A DNA stretch of 39,236 nt from Holosporales bacterium (GTDB lineage: Bacteria; Pseudomonadota; Alphaproteobacteria; Holosporales; Holosporaceae), in the NCBI GenBank assembly GCA_947457385.1, contig CANGUX010000007.1, forward strand, positions 1-39,236, read 5' to 3'. Shown piece by piece: positions 1 through 8,987 of this stretch (its first letter is position 1; the number at the start of each line of letters is the position of its first letter). A program made the position numbers and the translations under genes. Under the pieces are notes generated by a model. It was not told where the DNA came from and ran no database searches. It was given only the letters and a program-made list of their open reading frames with translations.

Positions 1-406
1 AGAAGCCATTGAAATTTTAGAGAGTGTTGGGCTAGCTCAACACACAGCAGATCTCTATCCAAGTGAAATCTCCGGAGGCATGAAGCGACGCACAAGTATT
101 GCGAGGGCTATTTCCATGAACCCCAAATTTTTATTTTTTGATGAACCCACTGAAGGACTCGATCCTATTTCTACAACCGTGATTAGTCAATTAATTCGAA
201 CGGTCATTACCCGTCTGAAAGCAACAGCCTTTACCATTACACACAATGTTCAAAGCGCCAGTCTTATCGGGGATCATATTGCCCTTCTTCACGATGGGCA
301 TATTACGTGGAAAGGTACACCTGAAGAGATGCAAACATCTTCAAATCATTATGTGCATCATTTTGTAAATGGCATCCCCTTTCCAGATGACTCTAAGACG
401 ACCTGA
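1..406 (+). CDS. mlaF: MlaF-like phospholipid-transport ABC ATPase, 3' end only
   Basis: The reading frame is open from the first base of the window, so the gene begins upstream and only about 134 C-terminal codons are present; an internal ATG at 80 is not the real start. Visible parts are the ABC signature (ISGGM, just before the residues MKRRTS), the Walker B/D-loop segment DEPTEGLDP, and the switch histidine in TITHN. The signature and the tail (an EGTP-like 'KGTPEEM' followed by a short acidic end) look like the MlaF/Ttg2A group, the cytoplasmic ATPase that drives phospholipid movement between outer and inner membranes with the MlaE permease and the MlaD substrate-binding protein. No MlaD follows; the downstream 2 kb is IS debris. 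The family call is by motif resemblance only, so a related ABC ATPase cannot be excluded. Confidence 0.75.
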   Translation, partial: EAIEILESVGLAQHTADLYPSEISGGMKRRTSIARAISMNPKFLFFDEPTEGLDPISTTVISQLIRTVITRLKATAFTITHNVQSASLIGDHIALLHDGHITWKGTPEEMQTSSNHYVHHFVNGIPFPDDSKTT

Positions 407-1020
407 ATAAGGGGCTGAAATCAAGCTTCTAATGTAATTTCTATTTTTATAAAAATACTTCTTATGCTGCCTTATGTCCTCCATCTCCTCAAATGAGAAA
501 CATCAGAAAAAGAAAAGACAATCATTTTTATCAAAAGGGATGCTAGGGGAAATAATGGGGCTTGAAGGTAAAACTTATGTTTGCCTCGAATTTTTTCTCG
601 AATAATATCGTTGACTCAATGGCATTATCCCATCACCTAATGTTTTTTCATTCCCAAAAATCATTGCTTCATCAAAGATTTAAAATATATCATCCTATGA
701 CAAAAGAAAGGGTACAGTGGTCAAAAAAAATAACGGCTTGACTCAAAATAGCATCAAGGGTCTTTGCCTCTTTTATCATGTAGACAAGCTTAAATTGATA
801 CTGTGTAGGCATAAACTTAAGCATTTTGAGGAAAGGACTCTGCAATTATAATGTTCTGCTTGATAATATTCCATGAGCAATGGGCTTGACCTGTATTCCT
901 CATACCAGCGCGGGCAATCGTTTTGCAGTCTTATTCATCTGGAGTATCTGCGGTTAATTTTGCCAAAATTTTATACAAGATTTTTTTGCTTTTTATGACA
1001 TGCTTTGCCAAAAAAGATCC
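407..1020. other. Gene-free AT-rich stretch downstream of mlaF
   Basis: About 610 bases without a convincing coding frame on either strand. Both strands are broken by frequent stops. The part nearest 1020 (roughly 940-1020) probably still belongs to the decayed IS630 transposase, since the minus-strand frame runs on from it. Nothing recognisable was found between 407 and 940, and no clear terminator follows mlaF. Confidence 0.6.
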
Positions 1021-1625
1021 TATCAATCCCTTGGACAATGGGAACTAACGTGCGCATCACCTTATGGAATGCTGCATTGTTCATTACCACAAACTGATCT
1101 GGCTTTAGTTATTTGATCAGTAATTGTGCTGCCCAAATATTAAAGAGGTTTGTATGACATGAAACATCAAACACCATGGCTCATATTGAATTTTTATTGA
1201 CGTATTCCTCCATGACATTTGTTTTTTGGTCATATTTAGCGCTCTTCTTGCCACAGAGTCATTGACTTTTCTTGCCCCAGCCTCACTTTTTGCCAAGTGC
1301 CATCTCAAATCCACTTTCTTCCATACATTCGTCAATATAGAAAAGTTTTTTTATTTATGTATTTTATGATTTATGGGTGTTTATTCATCTTTTATTCGCT
1401 TGATTCCAGGTGGGTAAAAGCTTTTTTTTATGGCTAAAGCCAACGCATCTTAACCCATATCTTGCTACTAGCGCTCATACCAAATTCACAAGCAATCCTC
1501 TTCTGAAGATGCCTTGGAATTTTCTGTGATGCGTTGGATAAACTTTTTGCAATCTTGGTGCTCCTAAATGCCTTCTCGCGCAGCAATGACCAGCACTCTT
1601 GTAGCGTAAAGATCATACATTGACT
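1021..1625 (-). pseudogene. IS630-family transposase remnant
   Basis: On the minus strand, one frame from about 1339 down to 1021 reads as the catalytic half of an IS630-type transposase but holds four in-frame stops. Recognisable pieces are YIDE with GFEMALGKK, GKKSAKY, a TNV..YVN segment, LFNIW, and LKPDQFVVMNNAAFHK. The last should contain the second catalytic aspartate (VVMDNA in active relatives); here it is Asn. Upstream, 1383-1616, pieces in shifted frames resemble the N-terminal helix-turn-helix half: YATRVLVIAARE, then FGMSASSKIWVKM and KKAFTHLESSE. Order and strand agree, so this is one element broken by stops and at least two frameshifts. The final catalytic Glu region was not found. 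No terminal inverted repeats were identified. Confidence 0.8.
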
Positions 1626-1769
1626 GTTGTTTTTTTAAGCAGCAGCTGCTCGTTGTGTATGGCTGGAACGTATAAATGGTGTCACTTTTTGTACTTAATC
1701 TAAACTATATGGGCTCATATATGCTCAACTATTTTTTAAAAATACAGAAATTTTATATCAAATAAACAC

Positions 1770-2095
1770 TACTTTTACTACACATCATGGCAATGCAAAA
1801 TCTCGCTGTTTTGTGATATTCTTTTCAATCCATTCGATGCTTTCATAATCTGTGTTTTCAATGCCGTTATACTTTTGGCATTTATGCACATACGAAAGGA
1901 TTCAAGTGTCATAAACAATTGATCTTTCATGGTTAGCTTATCTTACGATCTGCTGCTTTTTTTGTGATCTCACTCATAGAGGATAGGATTTGTTTTTTCA
2001 AAGGTACATGAAAAGGTGCGCTTAATTTCCGTTAAGCGACTAAATGTTTCGTCATCCAGTCCTTGACTGTTTTTATTGTGCATCATTAGAAATTT
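1770..2095 (-). pseudogene. IS5-family-like transposase N-terminal remnant
   Basis: Read on the minus strand from about 2090, the frame gives GLDDETFSRLTEIKR, then two stops around a basic stretch, then KLTMKDQLFMTLES; after a frameshift near 1855 it continues as YESIEWIEKN and RDFALP, then stops. This order matches the N-terminal helix-turn-helix region of IS5-family transposases of the ISL2/IS1031 type (a '.F.RLTGVKR' start, 'KLS.EDQLLMTLEY', 'ESTVYR.I.W.E', 'DFALPG'). The DDE catalytic domain is absent; the element ends where the IS630 remnant begins. It is a dead fragment. Family assignment rests on remembered consensus strings, so it is somewhat less secure than the IS630 call. Confidence 0.68.
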
Positions 2096-2513
2096 TTTAA
2101 CCGAAAATTTGACTTAAAAGCTAGTTTCCGAAGAAATCTAATTTTTGTTTGCAGTATCACAAAAATAGAGGCCTATTGCAATCTACATTACTATTTATGA
2201 TAGAATGGCTTGCAGATATTTCATGGAAGTATCCTTGTGCCACCCTATTGAAAAAAGCTCATTGCATTTTTTAAGATGCATGAGGCAATGCATTTAGGTC
2301 TTCAAATCTTCTTTTCATTGCAATGCCAAGTATTCGAAATTTTGGAGTTGTTTTACCAAAAAGTTTTGATGATTGGTGAAACTTAGCGTTTGAAAATAAA
2401 GCCTAAACTATTTCGTCTAAGATTAAAACTTTTAAATCTTGATTAAAGATTGTTTCACTTAAGAGATTATAAACAAAATGGTCAATAAATCAAGGTCAAA
2501 AGGTTATCCTACA
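2096..2513. other. Gene-free AT-rich stretch after rplR
   Basis: About 420 bases, where rpsE and the rest of the spc operon would be expected downstream of rplR. Short frames only, none recognisable. A weak 6-bp hairpin lies near 2435-2451 but has no convincing T-run, so I do not call a terminator. Confidence 0.6.
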
Positions 2514-2873
2514 CTAAAACAATAATCCTCCCGTTCGCGCTGCTTCTGCCAATGTTTTAACTCGACCATGAAAACGATATCCCGCTCGATCAAATACAAC
2601 TGAAGTAACACCGGCACCTAATGCTCTTTCTGCTATCTTTTGTCCTACCCAATGAGCAGCTTCACAAGTACTACCTGACTTAAAATTGCTTTTGCCAATT
2701 TTTTCTATGGAAGAAGCTGAAACAAGCGTTTTTTGCAATACATCATCAATCAATTGCACATAGATATGTCTACCGGATCGAAATACAGATAAACGCGGTT
2801 TTCCTTGAGCTCGAACGCGAAGACGAGTTCTTTGTTTTCTTCTGGCTTCAGTTGAAGCTAAATATCTTTTCAT
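2514..2873 (-). CDS. rplR: 50S ribosomal protein L18
   Basis: 119 residues, the normal size for L18. The N-terminus is basic (RRKQRTR), followed by the conserved [14 protein letters not shown] strand and the C-terminal [15 protein letters not shown] plus the glycine-rich end [10 protein letters not shown]18 binds 5S rRNA in the central protuberance of the 50S subunit together with L5. The gene starts one base after rplF and is clearly translated within the same transcript. It is the last gene of this ribosomal block: in the usual bacterial order rpsE would follow at once, but here the sequence runs into AT-rich non-coding DNA and transposase fragments. Confidence 0.97.
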   Translation of the reverse strand: MKRYLASTEARRKQRTRLRVRAQGKPRLSVFRSGRHIYVQLIDDVLQKTLVSASSIEKIGKSNFKSGSTCEAAHWVGQKIAERALGAGVTSVVFDRAGYRFHGRVKTLAEAARTGGLLF

Positions 2874-2874
2874 A

Positions 2875-3432
2875 TTACTTTTTTCCTTCCTTAATGCGCA
2901 AATACTGTCCTGGAATTCTTATTCCCTTGCCTTTATAGGGCTCAGGTGGACGAAAGCGAATAATTTCTGCTGTAATCTGGCCTACTCGCTGCTTATTGAT
3001 TCCCTGGATCTTAAACAGAGTAGCTTTTTCCATAACAATGGTTATATCTGATGGAACAGGATATAGAATATCGTGACTATATCCCAAAGAAAGTTTTAAA
3101 ATTTTAGCTCCATCTTTACCTGCTTGAAGATCAGCTTTATATCCAACCCCAACAAGCTCTAGCGTCTTCTCAAAGCCAACTGAAACACCAATGACCATAT
3201 TGGCAATCGTACGACACAATGTGCCATAAAGCATAGAAACCTTTATTGGATAAGGTTTTTCAGGATTTTTCACGTGAACTCGGAGAACATTCTCTTCTTT
3301 TTCTAGAAAAAATCCTGGAAAAATAGAAAACTCGAGAGAACCTTTAGGACCTTTTATTGATACAAGATCTTCACCAAAGGAACAATCAGTCCCAGAAGGC
3401 AGAAGAATAGGAAGAAGACCAATGCGTGACAT
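2875..3432 (-). CDS. rplF: 50S ribosomal protein L6
   Basis: 185 residues, slightly longer than the usual 175-178. It begins MSRIGLLPI and carries the two L6 domains; the C-terminal signature [12 protein letters not shown] is intact and is followed by a basic tail ending EGKK. L6 sits near the sarcin-ricin loop and the GTPase-associated centre of the large subunit. The gene lies two bases after rpsH and one base before rplR, so all three are read from one mRNA. The N-terminal third has more substitutions than typical ([13 protein letters not shown] in place of the common VPxGV motif), which would explain the small extra length. Confidence 0.97.
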   Translation of the reverse strand: MSRIGLLPILLPSGTDCSFGEDLVSIKGPKGSLEFSIFPGFFLEKEENVLRVHVKNPEKPYPIKVSMLYGTLCRTIANMVIGVSVGFEKTLELVGVGYKADLQAGKDGAKILKLSLGYSHDILYPVPSDITIVMEKATLFKIQGINKQRVGQITAEIIRFRPPEPYKGKGIRIPGQYLRIKEGKK

Positions 3433-3434
3433 AA

Positions 3435-3830
3435 TTATTTCACCGTTAAAAGAATTTTTCCACCAACCTTACGATCTCGTGCTTCACGATCTGATAATAC
3501 CCCTAAAGAAGTAGAAAGAATAGCACTTCCAAGCCCATTAGCCACTGGCTTCATCTCGCTTAGCGATGTATATATCTGAACACTAGGCTTAGAGATTCTT
3601 TTAAGATCACGTATTACAGGTCGACCATTAAAATATTTTAGCTGGACGATAAACTTTTTTTGATGGGAAGCATCATCCTGGATATCGTATCCTCGTATAT
3701 AGCCCTCACGTTCCAAAGCAGAAAGAATAGCTGCCTTAAACTTAGAAGAAGGAACTTCCACAGTCTTTTTTTCTCTCATATGTGCATTGCGAATGCGGGC
3801 AAGCATGTCAGCAACAGGATCTGTCATCAT
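3435..3830 (-). CDS. rpsH: 30S ribosomal protein S8
   Basis: 131 residues, family-typical. It opens with MTDPVADMLARIRNAH, the S8 hallmark; there are two consecutive ATG codons (3830 and 3827) and either could be used, with a purine-rich GGGGAA sequence upstream. The C-terminal part contains GLGSAILSTSLGVLSDREAR, the conserved rRNA-binding segment. S8 binds helix 21 of 16S rRNA and in Escherichia coli represses spc-operon translation through its mRNA target near rplE; whether that feedback persists here cannot be read from the sequence. It is separated from rpsN by 60 bases. Confidence 0.97.
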   Translation of the reverse strand: MMTDPVADMLARIRNAHMREKKTVEVPSSKFKAAILSALEREGYIRGYDIQDDASHQKKFIVQLKYFNGRPVIRDLKRISKPSVQIYTSLSEMKPVANGLGSAILSTSLGVLSDREARDRKVGGKILLTVK

Positions 3831-3890
3831 AAAATTATTCCCCTCATGTTTTTACCAAACAACACTCATTCTCTTTTCCCATAATACAAA

Positions 3891-4196
3891 TTACCAACTA
3901 GAACGTCTAACGCCTGGAAGCCTTCCGTGAACAGCCTCCTGACGAAGGATAATACGAGAAAGACCGCAGAAACGATACACTGCTCTTGACCTTCCAGTTT
4001 CGATACATCGAGATCGAACACGAACCTTAGAGGAATTTCTTGGCATCTTTGCTAATTTCAAAGAACTTTCAAAACGAACTTCTAATGGAATCGTACGATC
4101 CATAATAATAGATTTGAGCCGTTTTCTAGAGTCAGAAAAGCGCTTCACAAGCGCTTTCTTGCGATCGTTGCTTTCTAAAAGACCTTTTCTTGCCAC
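3891..4196 (-). CDS. rpsN: 30S ribosomal protein S14, zinc-free type
   Basis: 101 residues, the longer zinc-free (C-minus) form of S14: no CxxC pair is present. The basic N-terminus (MARKGLLESNDRKK) and the C-terminal RSRAVYRFCGLSRIILR and GVRRSSW signatures are intact. S14 joins the head of the 30S subunit. The gene is 15 bases downstream of rplE in the conserved spc order. Confidence 0.97.
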   Translation of the reverse strand: MARKGLLESNDRKKALVKRFSDSRKRLKSIIMDRTIPLEVRFESSLKLAKMPRNSSKVRVRSRCIETGRSRAVYRFCGLSRIILRQEAVHGRLPGVRRSSW

Positions 4197-4211
4197 ACTT
4201 CCCCCTTTTTG

Positions 4212-4754
4212 TTAATTCTGAAACGGCATTCCAAATTCTTCTAACAATAACTTTCCTTCTTTATCCGTAGAAGCTGTTGTTACAATGATAATATCCATCC
4301 CAAGAATATCACTGATCTTATCATATTTAATCTCAGGAAAAATAGAGTGCTCTTTAATTCCTAATGAAAAGTTTCCACAACCATCAAAACTTTTGGATGA
4401 AACGCCCCGAAAATCTCGAATACGTGGCATCGCTATGACAAGAAGACGTTGAAAAAATTCATACATCCGATTCCCACGCAAAGTCACTTTTAGACCTAAC
4501 TGCATACCCTCACGCACTTTAAAGGATGCAATGGATTTTTTTGCATAGGTGATACAAGGACGCTGCCCTGCAATATCCGCAAGCCCTTCTGTTGCAGCTT
4601 CCAAAGCCCCTTTCTCTAAAAGCCTTTTTCCAAGCCCCATGTTCAAAACAATTTTTTCCAACTTTGGAACAGAAAATCGATTGACATATCCCCCTTTCTT
4701 GATCAAAGCAGGACAAATGATTTCATCATACTGCTGTCTAAAACTTTTCCCCAT
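4212..4754 (-). CDS. rplE: 50S ribosomal protein L5
   Basis: 180 residues, normal length. Conserved blocks include [13 protein letters not shown] near the N-terminus, [14 protein letters not shown] in the middle, [11 protein letters not shown], the [14 protein letters not shown] segment and [12 protein letters not shown]5 binds 5S rRNA and contacts the P-site tRNA. It is preceded by a 104-base gap after rplX, the largest in this operon segment; the gap has no obvious ORF and is a place where a leader or internal signal could sit. Confidence 0.97.
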   Translation of the reverse strand: MGKSFRQQYDEIICPALIKKGGYVNRFSVPKLEKIVLNMGLGKRLLEKGALEAATEGLADIAGQRPCITYAKKSIASFKVREGMQLGLKVTLRGNRMYEFFQRLLVIAMPRIRDFRGVSSKSFDGCGNFSLGIKEHSIFPEIKYDKISDILGMDIIIVTTASTDKEGKLLLEEFGMPFQN

Positions 4755-4858
4755 TGCTTACTGCCCCCCCTATATCATCTTTTGACTTTTATGAGACATC
4801 CTTCTTAGGCTATCTTCTCTTTCCTACCAAAATACCCTTCAATTCCACCCTAACACCC

Positions 4859-5209
4859 TCATGATGGACGACTCTCTTGAATTTCTATCTGGTTGCGCTT
4901 TGCATAACGCACCTTTTTTCCTGAATCAGAAAAACGAAACCCAACACGTGTCGGAACAAGACTTGCATCGTGCTCAGAAGACCGAGGGACCGCAAGAGCC
5001 ACATTTGAAACATGGATAGGGCACTCTTTTCTAATCACTCCACCCTCTGGATTTTGAGGAGATGGTTTGACATGACGAGAACGAACGTTCACACCAGAAA
5101 CCAAAACTCTAGAAGTTTTTCGATCTACACGAAGAATTTTCCCTTTAATTCCTTTTGAATCTCCAGAAATGACAAAAACTTCATCCCCTGTTTTTATTTT
5201 CCAAGCCAT
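4859..5209 (-). CDS. rplX: 50S ribosomal protein L24
   Basis: 116 residues, a little above the common 102-106. The KOW motif is clear at the N-terminus (GDEVFVISGDSKGIKGKI), followed by GVNVRSRHVKPS and GGVIRKECPIHVSNV. L24 is an early assembly protein of the 50S subunit. Its ATG overlaps the stop of rplN by one base (TAATG), which suggests translational coupling. The extra residues are in the basic tail, which ends EIQESRPS. Confidence 0.97.
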   Translation of the reverse strand: MAWKIKTGDEVFVISGDSKGIKGKILRVDRKTSRVLVSGVNVRSRHVKPSPQNPEGGVIRKECPIHVSNVALAVPRSSEHDASLVPTRVGFRFSDSGKKVRYAKRNQIEIQESRPS

Positions 5210-5571
5210 TAGTACACCTCTGGAGCCAAAGAAACGATTTTTAAGAAATTTTTACGCAATTCTCTAGGGACAGGACCAAAAATGCGTGTTCCTAAAGGTT
5301 CGGTTTGCTTAACCAACACGGCCGCATTATCGTCAAAAAAGATTTTGGATCCATCACTTCTTTGAATCCCTTTTTTTGTTCTTACGATCACTGCTTTGTG
5401 AACGGTCCCTTTTTTTACTTTTCCACGAGGAATAGCATCTTTTATAGATACAACAATAACATCCCCTGGACCAGCAAATTTGCGCTTAGATCCACCCAGG
5501 ACTTTGATGCACATGACTTCTTTTGCCCCCGTATTGTCTGCAACCTTAAGCCGTGTTTGCATGTAAATCAT
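5209..5571 (-). CDS. rplN: 50S ribosomal protein L14
   Basis: 120 residues. The opening [19 protein letters not shown] and the [13 protein letters not shown] segment are diagnostic for L14, which contacts 16S rRNA at the subunit interface. It overlaps the rpsQ stop by four bases (ATGA) and shares one base with the rplX start, so the three genes are tightly coupled. Confidence 0.98.
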   Translation of the reverse strand: MIYMQTRLKVADNTGAKEVMCIKVLGGSKRKFAGPGDVIVVSIKDAIPRGKVKKGTVHKAVIVRTKKGIQRSDGSKIFFDDNAAVLVKQTEPLGTRIFGPVPRELRKNFLKIVSLAPEVY

Positions 5572-5834
5572 GATGAGGTCTCCAAACCGTTTGACACACT
5601 TTCTTTAAGCCCAATCACTTCCCAGGATTTTGTTTTGGAATAAGGACGACTCTCTTGAATCATCACCCACGCCCCCTCATTATAGGCATTGCCCTCGTCA
5701 TGAGCCGCATACCGCTTGCTCTTTGTAATGATTTTTTTATACAAAGGATGACGCACCATGCGCTTGACTTTTACCATAGCCGTTTTGTCATTTTTATGAC
5801 TGACAACTTGTCCTATTAGAATGCGTTTTGGCAC
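5568..5834 (-). CDS. rpsQ: 30S ribosomal protein S17
   Basis: 88 residues. An OB-fold protein with the conserved [18 protein letters not shown] start and the [19 protein letters not shown] block; S17 binds 16S rRNA early in 30S assembly. The start codon directly abuts the rpmC stop, and its own stop overlaps the rplN start (ATGA). Confidence 0.97.
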   Translation of the reverse strand: MPKRILIGQVVSHKNDKTAMVKVKRMVRHPLYKKIITKSKRYAAHDEGNAYNEGAWVMIQESRPYSKTKSWEVIGLKESVSNGLETSS

Positions 5835-6050
5835 CTATTCCCCCCCTTGTCCTTCAAATTTTTTCTGAACCATCGCTGTTTTAAGACGCGCGACTCGCTT
5901 GCGCATTGCACGAACTTCGTGAGGCTTTGCAGCATTTATTTTTTTCTGAAATCGAAAATTAAACAATGCTCGCTTACCCTGAATCACCTCTCCTCTCAAA
6001 GCTTCTTCAGATAAAATCTTAAGCGCTAAAAAAGACTCTGTCTTTGCCAT
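5835..6050 (-). CDS. rpmC: 50S ribosomal protein L29
   Basis: 71 residues forming the expected two-helix protein: FNFRFQKKINAAKPHEVR and the basic RKRVARLKTAM are the L29 signature. L29 lies at the polypeptide exit tunnel, where trigger factor and SRP dock. It begins three bases after the rplP stop and abuts rpsQ. Confidence 0.95.
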   Translation of the reverse strand: MAKTESFLALKILSEEALRGEVIQGKRALFNFRFQKKINAAKPHEVRAMRKRVARLKTAMVQKKFEGQGGE

Positions 6051-6053
6051 GCT

Positions 6054-6467
6054 TTACTCTCCTCTTGATTGCCGTTGAACAAACCGCGTACGAATAGGAA
6101 GCTTAGCAGCAGCAAGACGAAGGGCCTCTTCTGAAACCGCAAGGGATGCCCCATCAATTTCGAACAAAATACGCCCTGGCTTCACACGGCATGCCCAATA
6201 TTCAATGCTTCCCTTTCCACTGCCCATCCGGACCTCTGCAGGTTTAGATGTCACGGGCACATCAGGAAAAATACGAATCCAAACACGCCCAAGTCGCTTC
6301 ATGTGTCGTGTCATTGCACGACGCGCTGATTCAATCTGACGCGCTGTAATACGATCCGGAGCCAAGGCTTGCAATCCATAAGATCCAAAATTCAAGGAAT
6401 TGCCTTGAGTCGCTTCTCCATGAATGCGCCCTTTAAAAAGTTTTCTAAACTTAGTTTTACGAGGCAT
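6054..6467 (-). CDS. rplP: 50S ribosomal protein L16
   Basis: 137 residues from the ATG at 6467, giving the canonical [14 protein letters not shown] start. An ATG two codons upstream (6473), which abuts the rpsC stop, is also possible and would add Met-Leu. Later segments [33 protein letters not shown] and GKGSIEYW are typical of L16, which organises the A-site region of the 50S subunit. Confidence 0.96.
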   Translation of the reverse strand: MPRKTKFRKLFKGRIHGEATQGNSLNFGSYGLQALAPDRITARQIESARRAMTRHMKRLGRVWIRIFPDVPVTSKPAEVRMGSGKGSIEYWACRVKPGRILFEIDGASLAVSEEALRLAAAKLPIRTRFVQRQSRGE

Positions 6468-6473
6468 TAACAT

Positions 6474-7163
6474 TTATTGAGTCCCCAAACGGTTTACCGA
6501 GACTTCTCCAAGACGTCTTTCTAGCATAGAAGCCCCTCTTTCCAATACATCTCCGCGATAAATCCAAACTTTTACGCCACAAGCGCCATTGTTGGTATGT
6601 GCTGTACTGCTTGCAAAATCAATATCAGCACGCAAGGTGTGTAGAGGCAAACGCCCCTCGAGATACCAATCGGTTCGCGCAATCTCTGCCCCACCAAGAC
6701 GACCAGAACAGTTAATGCGGATGCCTTTTGCTCCCATTTTTAATGCTCCCTGAATCGCACGACGCATGGCCCGTTTGTAAAATACGCGACGCTCCATCTG
6801 CTGGGCGATATCATCTGCAACAATCTGAGCATAGAGTTCAGGTTTCCTGACTTCTACCACATTAAAAACGCATTTTATGCCTAATTTTTTTTCCATTCTG
6901 GCCAATAGCTGCTCTACACCTGTTCCTTTTTTCCCGATAATTACACCAGGACGTGATGCAAATACAGTCACATAGGGCACTTTCTGAGGACGCTCTATAA
7001 CAATACGAGAAACCCCTGCAGTAGAAAGATTCGTTTTTAGAAACTTACGAATGGATAAGTCTTCTTTTAAATACGAAGCATAACCCTTTCGTGCATACCA
7101 CAAAGAGTCCCACGTACGATTAATACATAACCTTAATCCAATCGGATCTGCTTTTTGACCCAT
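6474..7163 (-). CDS. rpsC: 30S ribosomal protein S3
   Basis: 229 residues. It starts MGQKADPIGLRL, carries the KH-domain loop GVIIGKKG at residues 73-80, and the C-terminal S3 domain with GRLGGAEIARTDWYLEGR. S3 sits at the mRNA entry channel of the 30S subunit. In the standard S10 operon it is preceded by rplV and rpsS; here the upstream neighbour is a divergent aminopeptidase gene and a promoter-like sequence lies immediately upstream, so rpsC heads this transcript. Confidence 0.98.
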   Translation of the reverse strand: MGQKADPIGLRLCINRTWDSLWYARKGYASYLKEDLSIRKFLKTNLSTAGVSRIVIERPQKVPYVTVFASRPGVIIGKKGTGVEQLLARMEKKLGIKCVFNVVEVRKPELYAQIVADDIAQQMERRVFYKRAMRRAIQGALKMGAKGIRINCSGRLGGAEIARTDWYLEGRLPLHTLRADIDFASSTAHTNNGACGVKVWIYRGDVLERGASMLERRLGEVSVNRLGTQ

Positions 7164-7193
7164 GCTTTCTCACAGCAACCAAATTACCTTCCT

Positions 7194-7222
7194 ATCCTAT
7201 GCGTCTTTACAAAATTTGGCAA
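7194..7222 (-). promoter_or_regulatory. Sigma-70-like promoter for the rpsC operon fragment
   Basis: Read on the minus strand: TTGCCA (7222-7217), a 17-base spacer, then TAGGAT (7199-7194), about 30 bases ahead of the rpsC ATG. The spacing is ideal and each hexamer has two mismatches or fewer to TTGACA/TATAAT. This is a prediction by eye. Confidence 0.5.
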
Positions 7223-7265
7223 GAGGGGATACTAGAAATAGATAAAAACCCTTAGAGAACATGCC

Positions 7266-8966
7266 TTGAAGACCCTTCAAAACACGATGAAAACACTTGG
7301 ATGGGATGCCTATTTTCTTCCTATGCAAGATCGTTTTTTACAATCTTCTCCCTTGGCGCGTGCAACGATTCAACGCCTCACTGGATTTACTGGATCCAGT
7401 GGCAGCCTCATCCTTACGCCCGAATCCCTTTTTTTATGCATCGATGGCCGCTATACGCTACAAGCACAACAAGAAACTGAGGGCATTACACTCTTAAGTG
7501 AATCTCCTTTTACATGGTTAAAAACCTGGGGCAATGCAAATAAAACCTTGGCCATTGATCCTTGGATTGTTTCAAAAAGTCAGTTAGAGCATATGGAGAA
7601 ACTGTTTCCTGGCACCCTTGCGTTTGATGAGGCATCCACCCTCCGTTCTATGATCTACCCCTCTTGGAATGCTGTTTCTTTAGGGGCTATCCAATCCATT
7701 CCAAGTGATCGTTCCTTTCAGGAAAAATGTCAGGAGGTGTTTGGCGAACCCCTTCAACATCCCATTCTCTTGTGCAAAGGAGAAGATATTGCCTGGATCA
7801 CGAACTTAAGGGGGGCGGATATGCCCTTTACCCCTTTGTTTCAAGCCTATGCTTTGATTCATTGGAAGAATGGAATCTTTTATGCAGATATCTTTACGGC
7901 GTTGCCTCGTTTTTTACCCAAAGAATCGCCAGAATTTTTCTTTTATGATTTGGAAGAGCTTGAGGCCCTTAAGCCTATGACGCTTGCATATGATCCAAAA
8001 ACTACGCCGGTGGCCTTATGGGGACCCACTTGGATTGCCTCCTCATCTCCCTTAGCGGGTGTGCGTGCTGAAAAGACGTCATGGGAAATCAATCACATGG
8101 CTCAAGCCCATGAAAGAGATGGCGTTGCGTTGGTTCAATTTTTACATTGGCTTTCTAATTTGCCCCCAGAACACATGGAAAGCGAAACCTCTGCAGCACA
8201 ATACCTTGAGGAATTGAGACAAAAAAATCCAAATTATAAAGGCCCCAGTTTTCCAACCTTGTCTTCTTTTGGAGATCACAGTGCTATTATTCACTATATC
8301 CCTCCCCTTTCTGGGTCACGCCCATTGGGAACGGGTCTTTATTTGGTAGATTCTGGTGGACAGTATTATTTTGGGACGACAGATGTGACACGAACCCTAT
8401 GGTTAAGTCCTGATGCACAAGCCCCTTCCTTAAAAGCACAACGCTTATTTACCTGTGTTCTTCAGGCGCATATTCATTTAGCCAGCCAAATTTTTCCCCA
8501 TGGCACATCAGGACAACAACTAGATGCCATTGCAAGGAGCTTTTTGTGGCAACGGGGTCTCGACTATGATCACGGAACGGGCCATGGTGTGGGCACGTAT
8601 CTTTCTGTGCACGAATCGCCTCCTAATCTTTCACAACGTGCAGGGACTGATCCCATTAAAGCTGGCATGATTTTTTCCAATGAACCCGGATATTATGAAG
8701 AGCATTGGGGAGGGATTCGTCTGGAAAATCTTGTGGTGGTAGAACCCTATGGTGTGAAAGACCAAGCTTTTCCAGATCGATTGTCTCTTAACACATTGAC
8801 CTTGGCTCCCTTTGATTTAAAACTGATTTTAACCTCAGAATTATCTTGGGATCAGCGCAACTGGCTGAATACATACCATCATCGCGTGTATACAACCCTT
8901 GCACCCTTTTTGCCCCCGCTGGTGAGAGATTGGCTCTTTCTGCAAACACGTCCTCTAGAATCTTGA
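7266..8966 (+). CDS. pepP: Xaa-Pro aminopeptidase (aminopeptidase P, M24B)
   Basis: 566 residues with two creatinase-type N-terminal domains (about 1-260) and a C-terminal M24 pita-bread metallopeptidase domain. The five metal ligands are all visible: Asp362 in VDSGGQYYFG, Asp373 in TTDVTRT, His440 in GTGHGVGTYL, Glu473 in SNEPGYY and Glu487 in GGIRLEN. It releases N-terminal residues preceding proline in the cytoplasm. The start is uncertain: the TTG at 7266 keeps the first helix (the family usually has a helix before 'DAYFLP'), while an in-frame ATG at 7287 is the alternative. It is divergent from rpsC and converges on the aminotransferase gene with a 21-base gap. Confidence 0.93.
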   Translation: MKTLQNTMKTLGWDAYFLPMQDRFLQSSPLARATIQRLTGFTGSSGSLILTPESLFLCIDGRYTLQAQQETEGITLLSESPFTWLKTWGNANKTLAIDPWIVSKSQLEHMEKLFPGTLAFDEASTLRSMIYPSWNAVSLGAIQSIPSDRSFQEKCQEVFGEPLQHPILLCKGEDIAWITNLRGADMPFTPLFQAYALIHWKNGIFYADIFTALPRFLPKESPEFFFYDLEELEALKPMTLAYDPKTTPVALWGPTWIASSSPLAGVRAEKTSWEINHMAQAHERDGVALVQFLHWLSNLPPEHMESETSAAQYLEELRQKNPNYKGPSFPTLSSFGDHSAIIHYIPPLSGSRPLGTGLYLVDSGGQYYFGTTDVTRTLWLSPDAQAPSLKAQRLFTCVLQAHIHLASQIFPHGTSGQQLDAIARSFLWQRGLDYDHGTGHGVGTYLSVHESPPNLSQRAGTDPIKAGMIFSNEPGYYEEHWGGIRLENLVVVEPYGVKDQAFPDRLSLNTLTLAPFDLKLILTSELSWDQRNWLNTYHHRVYTTLAPFLPPLVRDWLFLQTRPLES

Positions 8967-8987
8967 TGAATTGAAAGGAGATGCTCA

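Noticed and set aside
1021-1340. Possible reassignment of TGA, since several stops in the IS630 frame are TGA
   Set aside because: Housekeeping genes here use TGG for Trp and end normally at TGA (for example ftsQ and rpsQ); the TGAs in the remnant do not fall at conserved Trp positions.
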